Below, in pieces: positions 20,696-32,700 of a stretch of 64,000 nucleotides of DNA (position 1 is the first letter of the stretch; each line of letters opens with the position of its first letter). A model generated the notes under the pieces. It was not told where the DNA came from. It saw only the letters and a program-made list of their open reading frames with translations, and did not search any database. The position numbers and the translations under genes were made by a program. This stretch comes from Phaffia rhodozyma (taxonomy: Eukaryota > Basidiomycota > Tremellomycetes > Cystofilobasidiales > Mrakiaceae): the NCBI GenBank assembly GCA_014706385.1, contig JACGZH010000011.1:496001-560000 (forward strand), in the 5' to 3' direction.

Positions 20696-23600
20696 TCAAG
20701 ATTCCGATTTTCTTCGGATCGTCTCGAATAACTCATTTGCCTTTGCCCGTTCGCCGTCCGAGATGATAACCCCATCCAGGGTAGACACCCGGGGGCACGT
20801 CTGCATGATCAGTCCCCGATGAGCCAGTCGACGGACATACCAATCGTCCGGGAGTGATCGTCTGAAAGCAGTATCGAGTTCGGCCCAAGAAGGTGAACAG
20901 CCTGCCGATTCTGGGGACGTCCGTTCTATTGATGTAGAAAGCGATGGGAGACCCGTGTTGGTTTCAGAACCGACAGAGAGAGCCTCGGTCATAATAGGCA
21001 AGTAAAGTGCAAGAGTACATGGGTTCATTCTATGAAGGAATTGTAAATCACAAAAATAGATGGTTAGAAGATAATAGCTGGCAACACAACCCAGTTCATA
21101 CTAGATGAGAAGAGACTCGAAGTTTAAACGAACCGGATATCGAGCATTTGTAGATTAGGAAGCGTTCGGACCACTCGGACTACTGGCTTTGTAGCGTCCA
21201 ATCTAGATTTAACCACACTCAACTTGGTCAGACTCTGTAGACCTCGCAGAGGAACTAAGTCGCTTAGAAAGTTGTAGTTCAGGTTAAGGTTCCGGATATT
21301 GGGTACAAAAGATGAGAACCCATCCGGCAAGGCCGAGAGCATGCAAGACGCCATTTCAAGGTAGATCAGGTTTGGACATCGCTGATTGAAGAAGCTGGGG
21401 GTGATCGGGTTGTCTGTGAGACCAAACAAGATCTAACTGTCAGTGTTCTGTCCAGAGAAAACATTTGTTTTAAATCTAACCCACTCGAAACAAACAACCG
21501 CTTGACTTCTTTCAACTCAACAGCAGAAAGAGAGCTAGTCCCCAGAACATTCAGCAGAAGACATTGATCAGCGAAGGATTTCATGATGACGGAACATATG
21601 AGCGAAGGAGGAACATCAAACGAACAGGTGACTGCCCTCCTGGTTCCTCAGACTCAATCTTTCAAGCTTTGTGCTCCTGGCCGATCGATTGATACGCTTC
21701 AACCGGTTGTCATCCGCGTAGAGAATTCTGAGTTGTGGGAATTGACCAATGTCCAATTGCGTCAACTTGTTGTCGCTCACTTTCAGGCTTCGGAGCTTTC
21801 GAATTTGTCCAGAAGGCTCGAGCGTTCGTAACTTATTTCCATCTGCAGAAGAAAAGAGAGAACAAAGTGATGTTGTAAGGGCGCAAGTCTAAAATCAGTA
21901 CTGCTATTTGTCCAAGTAACTCACCAAGTATCAGAGATCTCAAGCTCGAGAGAGACTCTAGGCCGAAGATTGATTCAATTCTGTTACGTCCCAAATCAAG
22001 AGATTCCAAACGAGACCTTGTTTGGCCGAGAGATATGACGATGATGAAAGAAAGGACGATGAGCCGTCGAAAAAGAAAGGTTATTACTCAGTTGAATTCT
22101 AATGCTTACCATGTTGAAGAGGGAAAGGTGATCAAAGACAGCTGATTCTTGGCCGCGCTTATGTTGATCAGGTTGTCGATGGCAAAAAGAGGCGTCAGGT
22201 CGGATATATTGTTGTGATCGAGTTTGATCTCTCGAAGGTGACGAAGACAAGTAAGTTCTGTTCATCAAAATTGAAAGCAAGAATAAGTTTACGTCGAGGA
22301 GGAAACCCCTTCAAGAAAAATACGAAGATTGCCTCACGGTGAACGGAATCAAGCTGGTTGTAACTCAAGTCAAGATATTGAAGGTTCATAAGATGAGCTA
22401 CAGCGGTCAGACTGCTTAGTCTGGTTTTCATAGACAAAGAGAGGAGTCGGGTGGACACAGCCATTAGTATTCATCGAGAAGAAATCATCGGAGAGGAGCG
22501 ACGAACTGGTTGTGTGCAGCTCTCAGTGTCTCCACGGAGGACGGCACTCCTGTCAGATACGTCAAGTCATTTCGATTTCTATTCACCCCGTTCAAGAGGA
22601 AAACGACAAACAAGACAAGAGCGCGATATCAGATGTCTAATCCAGAAGAGAAGAAGAAGGATGCGTCAAGACCCACAGGTTGGCCTCAAGAAGTTTCGGC
22701 AAAAACTCCTTCATCCGAGCTACGCTTCCGGCCTGTTTCCCCTCGATATCGATAGACGTCATCTCATCCCAATGGGACACAAACGAATGGACGTCCGTGA
22801 TGATCTCAACCAAACGATCCCTCGTAGCGCCAAAAGAGCACTCGGTGAGAAACGTTGCGTCTCCTGGTTTGTTCTTCCGACCATTATAATGGAATGAGCG
22901 AGACGTAGGAGCGAGTGAGAGACGAGTGAGGTCGGGTATTTCTGAATCTTGATTTAAACCATTTGATCGGGAACGGTACGGAAGGGTAGAACTGGATTGA
23001 CTAATTTTCGAAGGCGTGTCGTGAACGACGTCTGACCAAGAAAAAGATGTATTAATCGGATAGTTTCAGTTCCCAACCAACCTATGTTCGCAAAGGATAA
23101 ATCTAGGAAACATAACAAACTCACCGCTCTCTGCAGAATCGGAGTCATCCCATAAATCGTCCAGTAAGTTCTGAATTCTATGCGTACGCATCGAAGTTCC
23201 CGCGGAGGCCTCTGGCCCTGCCTCATCCCCAGACACGTCTCCCACTTTCTCATTCCAAGAAAGCTCGATCTTTTGCACTTGAGGGTCCTTCAACTTTCCA
23301 GTCTTCCTTCCATCAGAGAAACTAACGCTTCGACCGTGAGGAACCGAACCAGGCGTCGCTGAACCCAGTTGTCCTTGAGGAGACGGCTTCTTGAGCACAG
23401 ACACTGGCGTGATGAATGGACGTAAGCCTCCAGTAGATAGGCCTCTTTCACGTTGACCTCTTACAGGCAAAGGCGTGGCATGAATAGACAAGAGTGGTAC
23501 AGGTGCGGTAGCCGCATGATGGAGCAGAGGCGGTCGTTGATGAGGTGGAGACGATGTGGGCGTGCTCGCTTTAGATGATGAGCCTGAAGAAGAGGACGAA

Positions 23601-26600
23601 GACAACAAGGATGAAGATGGGATTTGAAACGTCTTTAATGAAGCAGCGACTTCTTCCATATTGAAGCCATCCTGGTCGTCTACCGGGGAATCAGAGGTGT
23701 CGAAAGAGTTGGAATTGATAGATATCGATCGACTGAACGGTCTTCGAGAAGGCGAGGCTGCTAGGTTCGATAGCGGGGGGTGAGGCGCTCGAGACTCAAC
23801 ACCCATAATAGAGCGCCGCAAATTCGACAATGGCCCTTCAATAGAGTCAATCTCTGTCTCCTCTGGTAGAACACTCAGCCCTTTGTTCTCCTCCAAGCCG
23901 ACTCCCTCCTTCTTCTGACCTTCTTCTAACGAGTAAACAATGGGCTGGACAGTCGTCATTCGGACAGCAGAGGAGAGCTCGATAGTATTCATATCTCGGG
24001 TGGAAGAGGTAGATTGAGTAGAAGGATTTGTATGTAATGTAGATTCTTGGGTAGCGCGTGTTGACAGGGTGGCGCTTGAATGTCGAGAGGTAGGTCTAGA
24101 CGGAATGCCTGTTCCGACACGAGGAAGCTCCAGGACTGAAGACTGTGATACCTCCCCCCGTCGTTGCTGGATGCCAACATATACGTGTCAGGATTTACAC
24201 AAAACAAAGAAATCCCGGAGATTGACACGGAGAAATTCCACAATACTCACAGCTAACCTAGCCTGTGATCTCTCAATCACAGAACCTAAATCCTTCTCTC
24301 CCTTTATTAAATCCTTCTCCACTTTATCTGCTGCGCTTAACCTTTTCAAAAGCTTCATCGGACTTCTTTTCTTTGAGCGCAGGTCCTCGAATGAGGGCTT
24401 TCCATCCACCGTTTTCGATTCGCCTAATCCTGACGATCCGACCGATTTGTGAGTTCTAACAGTATCTGATGAAGAAGCGCTTGATTTGAAGACAGTGTCA
24501 TCATCAAGAGGAGGGTGGTTGAGCCGATCGCGCGATTCAGAAGATTTTGTAGAAGATGCAAGCGACCTTTTCGGTGAGTACGAAGGAGATGTAGAAGCAG
24601 GGATAGGTTTTGAGGCTTGTTCGGCAACTTTTGAATTAAATTGAGGAAGCATAAGAAAGACTCAGTTTACTTAAGGAGAGAAATGTTCTATGGCCAGAAT
24701 CTGAACAGATATGAGAAAAGTTTATAGCGACTCACAACCGTGTTCTCCTGTGGGGCTCTTTTCCTGGGATTCTTGCACGGCATCATTACTGTTTGCCTCA
24801 CCATCTTGCTTCGTCTCTGAATCAAGATCAGACTTGCTCTCATGATCCCATGACACCTTTCCATTTTCTCTTCTCAATTTCTCCTCCGACTTCTGTTCCT
24901 TCTCAATTAAACCCAACTCTTTATCTGATTCCACTTGTGCTTTATCCAGCTCTCTGACCCTGATCATCATCTCCTTGGCTTCTCTATCCCAATCTCTATT
25001 TATAGTGGCTGCCGAGGACTTTGATTTTCGAAGTCTCTCTAGACTATATGTAGATGAGCCGGATGGGATCCTTCCTCCCTCTGCTTTCGGAGGTGATAAT
25101 CTTATTCTTTTAGAGGACCGGAGGGAGACCTCGTCTGATAGGATGGATATCGACTGGACGTCCTCTGTTGAAGATGTCGTTGAGCCTGCATGTGGTTGAG
25201 GAGACGATGACATGGATGCGCCGAAGGAAGAAGAAGAGGACGAAGTGCTGGTGGAAGCATTGATATTGTCTACGATGGCGCTCATGAATTCCCTAGTGAA
25301 TGTATCGAATTGGGGTTGAAACAGTTGGAGTTTCTTTGGTTCCGAGCTGACGTCTGACTGTTTAACGGGGGAGAACGGAGAGAAGGGTGAGAGAGGTGGG
25401 CCGTAGGCTTTGGCGTCACATGTTCGTGAAGTATTAGGATAGGAAGACGCGATTGTCGTTGGATTGATAGTCGATGTCGGTTGAGCAATTTGGTCCTCGG
25501 GTCGGTCTGCTTGTGTTTCGATATCATCCTCATCGCTCTTAGAAGAATAGCTGAGGGTAGTTTCGTTCCCATTATCCGGCGAACGGTCATCCAAGGACAA
25601 GATTGTGTTGAATGAATTGAACGAATCTGGATGTCTGTTGTCTACATGCTAGACAGAGAAGGAAGGAGCAAAAGAAGATACTCGAGATGAGATCAGACAA
25701 AGGACTTCATTGAAAGGACTATAAAGCAGGAATATACAACGGAGAACTAACTGTCTGTTTCAAGTCATTGTCAGCGCTTGGTGTCCGCTCTACCTCGCCT
25801 ACATCGACTACGTCTCCCTTCTCGATTAAATCCTCCTTCACTTCATCGTCATACCCCGTCTCTTCCACACGAGACATATCGTGAGGATCGATCGTCGATG
25901 CTGTCATATCTTCCGGAGTGAATCCTTTTGCTAGCCTGGATGGACGCTGAGGTACATGATATAATTGATTATTACTTGGAGGAATTCGAGAAAGAGGCGA
26001 GGGTGAAGGCGAAGGAGAGAATGAATGCGTAGGTGAACTAGGTATTGGTTGTTCAGCGAATGAATTTACGATCTCTTCCTTTGCTGGAGAGGAAGAGGAA
26101 GAGATTGATATTGGATACGTCATATCGAACGAAGATATCCGTTGCTGTTGAGTTTGTGGTTGTGACTGATTAGTTGACGATGTTTGCTGAAAGCTATTCA
26201 GTTCAGGTGTCTGAGAAGTAGACCTGTTCGCGTTCCGAATATGATCATCTTCCGATCCAGAGCTCGGTGAAGGAGGCTCGAACATTGACTCGAGAGCGAT
26301 TGGTGAGAAAAAACTGTTAATGATTCCTAATCCTCCTCCTCCGCCTTGATGACCGCCTGGTGTGATAGCTCCTTTGAGCTTTGACAACGGACCTATAGGT
26401 GTGGACGGTCCTTGAGCTTCCATATCCGTTCTGACAATGAATGTTCCCGGGGCTTGAACAGATGTCACGGATGATACAGGTTCTGGATCCTTCAGAGGCG
26501 AGATTAAACTTGGAGAGAATAGAGAGGTCGAAGGCATAAGTTGAGCTTGAAATGTTTGCGGGAGAGGAAGAGAACCAAGAGGTGCAGGTCGAGAGGAAGA

Positions 26601-26693
26601 TGATCCGGAAGAGGGGGGAGAAGGAGTGTGCTCCGAGGCTGGCCATTCTTCTTCTAGCTCGTCTGTCATCCAAGATGGGCGATAGGTATCCAT
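20696..26693 (-). CDS. NUD1: NUD1/Cdc11-like leucine-rich scaffold of the mitotic exit / septation initiation network
   Basis: A ~6 kb multi-exon gene. It starts MDTYRPSWMTDELEEEWP, a conserved opening of the family. The N-terminal ~1000 residues are disordered (Ser/Pro-rich exons at about 26693-25755, 25650-24735, 24650-24255 and 24180-23125) with Ser-Pro sites and the basic-aromatic motif RSVSFSDGRKTGKLK. The exon around 22970-22680 introduces the ordered part (RLVEIITDVHSFVSHWDEM, TSIDIEGKQAGSV). Leucine-rich repeats follow (LQYLDLSYNQLDSV, IRNLNLNYNFLSDL, LTKLSVVKSRLD, LQMLDIRF), ending with a conserved cap (LPDDWYVRRLAHRGLIM, CPRVSTLDGVIISDGERAKA). Nud1 and Cdc11 sit at the spindle pole body and recruit the Cdc15/Sid2 kinases. 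Small LRR exons around 21400-22400 were not all resolved, so length is approximate. Confidence 0.78.
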
Positions 26694-27053
26694 GATAAAA
26701 AAACAAGAGGGTATATCCTTCCCTCTCTTAGAAGAAGGAATTGACTGAATCAAGGATGAAGCAGGACGGAGGAGAGAATGGTTGTATTGGGAGGTTCAGC
26801 TGACGAGTTTGTTTTTTTCCGCGTTTTTAATTCGCTTCATTAAGAAAACAGTCGCGTCGATCACGTCCGCTTTCAGATTTTTTTCTCTCTTTCCTCGTTC
26901 TATCTCCTTGAGATAACCACGCTCAAGAAGCTACGTTTGCAGTATTCGTTCTGCGTTTTCGTGATAATCTTCACCAGATGATGAGTCGGAATCAGGCCAA
27001 AACCATCTATTACAATCTGCCTTTTCGTTCATGTCCCTTTTCTTCGTTCTCTT
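26694..27053. other. Promoter space of NUD1-like gene / 3' region of HIS1
   Basis: 360 bp between two minus-strand genes, T-rich between 26810 and 26900. No ORF or RNA gene recognised. Confidence 0.5.
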
Positions 27054-28423
27054 TTAAACACGGCAGTTATCCAACTTGGTAACCAAGATATCCTCCGCTC
27101 CAACATGGGTCAACCTGTCCATGACCTCGGCCATCCCTTTCCGCTTGACCAACACGCTGACGGCAACCCAACCTTCGGTCTCAAGGGAACTGATCGTTGG
27201 TGCCCTTCGACCGGGGGTGACGGTCATAGCCTGGGGAAGCTTGGATCGAGGGATGTTGTAGGTGCAGAGCACGTTTTGTTGAGCGGCAATTACACCAGCC
27301 AGCCGAGTGCGGACGAGCGAGGTCACGGACGAGAGAAGATCCGAGTCAAGAGTTGGGTGAGGGGTTGAGGAAGTGATGAGGACGGCTTCGGATTGAAGGA
27401 TTGTGTGGATGGCGTGGAGACCGGCAGCTCGCATGGTGTCTCCAGATTCTGAGGAAGACAGAGCAGGAAGGGGTGCAATAAAGATTTCCAATTCTTCTCT
27501 TGAGCAAAAAAGCTAACATAACTACTGAAGGACGAGAAAGGTAAGAAAGATGCATAGAGGACTGACCAACCAAGTCGACGATACCGTCGGCCACTCCCAA
27601 AGCACAAGCAGCCTCTACACTACCTCCAATGTACTCCACGCTCGTCTTTGCTCCATCCTCAGCCTGAGCTTTCTCATCGACACCCTTGAAGAGCTCACCA
27701 GCGATGACTTCAAAAGAGGTGACAATCCTTTTACCGGCCAACTGTTCGAGCGACTGGTAAGGCGAGGCCACCGGAACCTGAACCTGCAAAGCACATTTTC
27801 CAAAGTCGAGCGGGAGGAGCTCGGTAATTTGAGAAGCCAAAGTTGACTCAAGGATGACATCCTGACCAGTGATTCCTAGGGAAACGTTTCCGAGGGCGAC
27901 GAACCGAGGGATGTCCGAAGCTGGAAGGAACACGCTATGGACCAAGGCAAATCATGACGATGGGAGAAGGTGAGAAAAGACATGGCAAAGTAACGATGGG
28001 AGTGTGAGTCTGACTCAGAACAACACACATACAGAGCGATGGGGTGGTTCTGAACGAGGCAGACATCCAGTCGGTGTCCTCTACTGAACTTGATGTCGGC
28101 ACCTTTTAAGAGTGATAGACAGTAAGCTGGTTGGACACTGCAAGAAAGAGGAAGGAAAGTAACGCGTACCCTTCAAGAGCTCCATGCACTTCTCGTGAAG
28201 CCGTCCTGTTGATTAGGAGATAGAAATGTTGAGGAATAAAAGTTCAAAGACGCGTTCGAGACGAGCTAATGAGAAAACAACGTGGGTGCAACTTAAGGCA
28301 GGACTGACCTTTCTTAGGAATAGCAAAGAGAACTCGGCCGTCGAGCTCCTCGGTAAGGATATCCATAGGAGCTCTGGAGGCGAACCTGCTTCGAGAAGGA
28401 CCGTTGGGAGGTGTAGAAGTCAT
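27054..28423 (-). CDS. HIS1: ATP phosphoribosyltransferase (histidine biosynthesis, first step)
   Basis: Five exons on the minus strand (first one 28423-28309). The protein begins MTSTPPNGPSRSRFAS, then LFAIPKKGRLHEKCMELLKGADIKFSRGHRLDVCLVQNHPIAL, the classical HisG start built across three exons, then DIPRFVALGNVSLGITGQDVI, RIVTSFEVIAGELF, VEYIGGSVEAACALGVADGIVDLVESGDTMRAAGL (the PRPP-binding region) and a C-terminal regulatory ACT-like domain (GWVAVSVLVKRKGMAEVMDRL, VGAEDILVT). It catalyses condensation of ATP with PRPP and is normally feedback inhibited by histidine through the C-terminal domain, which is present, so this is the long form. Upstream it has a TGASTCA site. All signature blocks look intact. 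Confidence 0.93.
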
Positions 28424-28557
28424 ATTTGTTGATTGACAAGAAGTGTTGTAACGTGTATCTATGCTGAAAGATGCAAGAAGTTCCGAGGTGAAGAGCAGGT
28501 AAGAAGAAGAAAAAAAAGGACAGACGAAGGAAGCGCACGAAAGACGCGCTTTGATGA

Positions 28558-28564
28558 TGAGTCA
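28558..28564. promoter_or_regulatory. Gcn4/Cpc1-type site upstream of HIS1
   Basis: TGAGTCA, the palindromic bZIP core used by fungal general amino-acid control factors, lies 135 bp upstream of the HIS1 ATG. Its position next to an amino-acid biosynthesis gene makes function likely; binding is inferred. Confidence 0.6.
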
Positions 28565-28585
28565 CGTGTGGCAAAAAAGCACGTG
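28563..28585. promoter_or_regulatory. Two CACGTG E-boxes upstream of HIS1
   Basis: CACGTG at 28563-28568, overlapping the Gcn4-type site, and again at 28580-28585. E-boxes are bound by bHLH factors such as Cbf1 or Pho4 relatives. Spacing of 17 bp suggests a paired arrangement. Confidence 0.45.
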
Positions 28586-29712
28586 AGGTTTAGGCACGCC
28601 TCGAGGCTATGTGTAGCCTCCTAACACTGTACAAACTGGCTATCATAGTTTAAAAGAAGTACAACATCCAGGATGTCTTCCTTTCCAAATCTCAGAGGTT
28701 GGTGGCATGCCTTTCTATGTCCATTTTTGAGGTATGCTATCCTAATCAGATATCGCCTTCTGTTCCAATCTAGCCATATTTGCGTCTGCTCGAACATCAG
28801 AGGAGGAACGTCAGATATCCCGTCAGACGTTCGCAAAGTTGTACGTCGTTTGACCTCATTCAGACGTTGTCTATTTCGAGGGTCACTTGAGCCAACAGGT
28901 TTCGAACTCTTCTCTACTTGATACCCATCTCATATGGACCATATACATACTGAATCTCTCATAAAGTATCGGCTTCACCGTGTCTTGCGTTGTCATTGGA
29001 CTAGTCGCCCATTCTAAAGTGGCCAAGCACTCTCTCGGTTCGGCATGAACACCATAAAGTGCTTGTCAAGGTTTGCCCTTTACCCATTCGATTGATCCGT
29101 GTATGAGCAATACACTATCGATATCCTTCTAGGATGAACCGCCTGGGCTCTTGTTATCCGGAAGCCAAAAAGAATTCAGGTCTGTGGGATATACAAGGAA
29201 ACATATACAGAATCGACCGGTTGTACACTGTAAAGACATGTTCGATAGTTATGAAATATACACATGTATGCGCCTTGACCGTAATTGCTTAAGGCATTCA
29301 ATTACTGTCTAGCTCTCGTTCACGACCATACATGTGAGAAGGAAAGAAGGAAAGTAGAAGAGAGATGTTGTGATGGAAATAGGACGAACACAAGGAAAAC
29401 GACCGGGTGGGATTAGAAGAAAACGTAAGAAAATAGAATTTCTCTTTTTCTCTTTCTCTCTTCCACCCACAAACACCGTTTCTTCACTCTCTCTTCCTTG
29501 TTTCCTTTCTTCTTTCGCTTCGCTTCTTTTCTTTTCTTTCCCTTCCTTTCTCGGCTTCTCCGATTCTCTGTTGAAGTCGTGTTGTCTCTGTTTTCGGAAG
29601 AGTAGGGGTTTTCTCCAGTAAAACAGAGGATAAAAACAAAATAGTCGCAACAGACAATCTTCTACAAAAGTCTACACATACCCACATTCACTCACACACA
29701 TACACACATATC

Positions 29713-32700
29713 ATGGACGACAAGCAGCTCTTGTACGCTGTAGAAATTGCTTCTTCGCCAGATCAATCTCTCAGGCAACAGGCAAACGATTTTCTTCGAG
29801 ACGTAGTGATACATTGTGATCAATGGTGGCCGGTAAGTTTCTTTCTCTTCGGTCTGTCTCGGTTTGCTATCGGTACTTTGCGAGCGTAGGCAACCGATGT
29901 CCATATGCTCTATATCGTTCCTGTCGGACGACCCAATATTTGGCTCTCTCTTCAATGATGACTCAATCCCAGTCATCATAGAGATTTCTATCAGCCACTC
30001 TTTAAGCAAGCATACTGATATGAGGGCGCTTCTTTCACTGCTCTTTGGTTCTTGTTCTTGTCCTTGTCCCTTTCGTCGTTCAGTTGGCTCTATCCATCTT
30101 TCTAAAAGGTGCAGGGGCACCATCAAGTTCTGAAGTTGGAAAAGATGGAAACCAGAAGTGCTCACCCGAGGCTAGAGTTCTTAGTCTCCAAGTCATGGAC
30201 CAACTACTAGGAGATAAACCAAAGTGAGTCGGTTCTCTTTCTGTTTTCCTCCCTTGTGGCCCGTTGTCTCGTATTGAAAAAGTTATCGCGATGGTTTTGT
30301 CCCTCCTTTTTAGAACGGATGCGCTGTCGTTAGAATCACGAGCTGCCATCCAGCAAGCTTTCCTTGATTATGTTCAGACCGAGTTTGTCAACGGAGCTGC
30401 TGAAGTTGGTCCTGGTAAGTGGCTGCAATCCTTCTAGTTACCTGGCTTCCTTCTTGCTGCCTACATTCTCATGCTTACCTTTTTTACTTCTGGCACAAAA
30501 TAAACTATAGTTCAATCCCTGCTCCGGAACAAAGTGTCCCATACCCTCGCCCTCCTCTTCATCTCGTCCTATCCGACTCTCCAGTATCCTCCTCTCCCTT
30601 CCTCAACCCCTTCCCTTCTCTCAACCCTGCTAATCCTGGTAAAGCCTCAAGTGAACCCACATACCACCCTCCTCGTCTTGCACACCATTGTGGAGATCAA
30701 CCAGGAAGCACATGATACACTTTTGAAGAGCGCTCGAGCTTGGACGCAGGAGAGAAATGAGCGGGACGCCAAGTTGAGGGACGAAATGAGGGAAAGAGAG
30801 GCACCGGCCATGCACGACGCTTGCTTGACTGTTTGGGAAGAGGCATTAGGGCGAATGGATGGTGGTGAAGGACAAGGTTGGGCAGAAGTCGTCGAATGGG
30901 CAGTGAAGGCTTATGGAGGCTACGTCCGTGAGTACTTGTTCCCTCGCCGTTCTCCTCGTTTTTAGCTCAGTTGTGGTCCCAGCCACCTAAAATCTCGCAC
31001 GATGTTCACGATTTGTAACGACTGTCATTTTGAATATAAAGCTTGGTTGGATATTACCATGACCGTGACTCCCCACTCCCTCCATCTCCTTAACCGACTG
31101 CTTCAGCACTCTCATTTCCCCTTCCGTCTACTTTCCCTTGATGTTCTCTCTCGAATTACGCTCAAAGGAATGAAAGATCCGGGAGAGAAGATCCAGCTTC
31201 TTAACTTCCTTTCTATCGTTAACGCCCTTAGCCCGCTCGAAGAAAGTACTCGGGCCGGCGCAGGTGATGGCGGAGAGGTTGATGAGTTTAGAGAACGAAC
31301 AGCCAAGCTGTTGAACAACTTTGGAATCGAACTAGGAAAGATTGTTCCGCCTGAAGCCCTTGCAGAAGACAAGACAAAAGTTGAGGCAGAAGCCATGTTG
31401 GAACTCAGTCTGCCGCTATTCTTGAACTTTTTGGGGGACGTCAGCACTGATACCAGTTCAGCCGTGTTTGGAATGTTGGATGATATCCTAAGACGAGTCA
31501 GTTCCTTCCTTCTGCGACCTCCGATATGTTCTATGATCGCTCATCATGTCTACATCATATATAAATATTTCTGTAGAACAAGCGCGCAAAGAAGGGAGAG
31601 GCTCTGAACTTGTCGCCTTCGAAACGAGCGTTCTTTACGTCTCTGTTGAATGTCATTATGAAGAAAATGGAGTGGGGACGGGATGCTGATTGGAGTCTAG
31701 GAGGAGAAGACGGAGATGTAGACCCTGAGGAGGTCAACAACTTCCAGACCATGCGGAAGGTAACAAGCTTTTCTCTCTATTTCTTATGCTCTTTCTCATT
31801 AATTGACTAACACCCACGACTTGTCTTTCTTCAATGCGTGTTTCCCATGTCTGAAGCAACTCAAAACCGCTGTGGAAGCTATCGCGAATATCGATCCGGA
31901 CCTTTTCGTCGGAAGCGTTTCGAACTTCATTCTCTCGACCCTCCAGACTTTCCAGTCCCAAGGGGCTGGAGGTGTGACATGGCAGCAGGCCGAGCTGGCG
32001 CTCTTCTTGGTATATAGCTGGAGCGAGTTTAGTGTGACTCGAGGTACGTATAGACTTGATGATAAAGATTTTACATGAATGAAGAGCTGATTCAACCCCT
32101 GGTTCGGTTTTTACTCTCATATCAGTGGCGGGTCGTGCAGCTTTCGTAGAGATTCCTCCAGACGTTCAGGCGGCGATTGCTTCTAGCACTAAAACCCGAA
32201 AAGCCTCCTTTTCTTCGTCAGACGGGATGACCGACTCTGGCGCCTCGACACCCAAAGTGAATGTAGACTACATGTCGCTCCCTCTAACGTTGCAGGGACA
32301 AATTTTGATTAGCACAGTCGAGTCAAACATCTCGAGTTACCCTCATCCAGCAGTCCCGTTGCAGTTCTTCGAATGTGCCTCGCGATATGCAGAGTTTTTC
32401 AAGATGAGAATTGATTGTATTCAGCCCACTTTAGGTTCCTTGTTGGATACTAGGTACGTCTCTGAACTTCTTGTTACCTTTGGTTTACTATTTGGCTCCG
32501 TCTTCGAACTAGCTCGGAAGCTAAGTATTTCTTCTCTCCTATGCGCTTTCTACAGAGGAATCCATAACGAAAAACCTGCCGTCCAGGAGCGTGCCTTCTA
32601 TCTGTTCCACAAGTTTGTTCGGGACGTCAAATCTTCGTTAAACTCAACTTTGGTTCCTTCTATTCTAGAATCAATGAGCGTAAGTAGCCATTTTGTTTTC

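Larger units (their letters stand above)
28424..29712. other. Divergent spacer between HIS1 and exportin-t
   Basis: About 1.3 kb. Apart from the regulatory sites near HIS1 and a pyrimidine-rich leader before exportin-t (about 29440-29560), the middle (28620-29300) has no convincing gene. A 71-codon minus-strand frame at 28621-28836 (DVPPLMFEQTQIWLDWNRR) was noted but lacks support. Confidence 0.5.

Noticed and set aside
28621..28921. Short ORFs in the HIS1/exportin-t spacer
   Set aside because: No motif, no splice context and no codon pattern like neighbouring genes.
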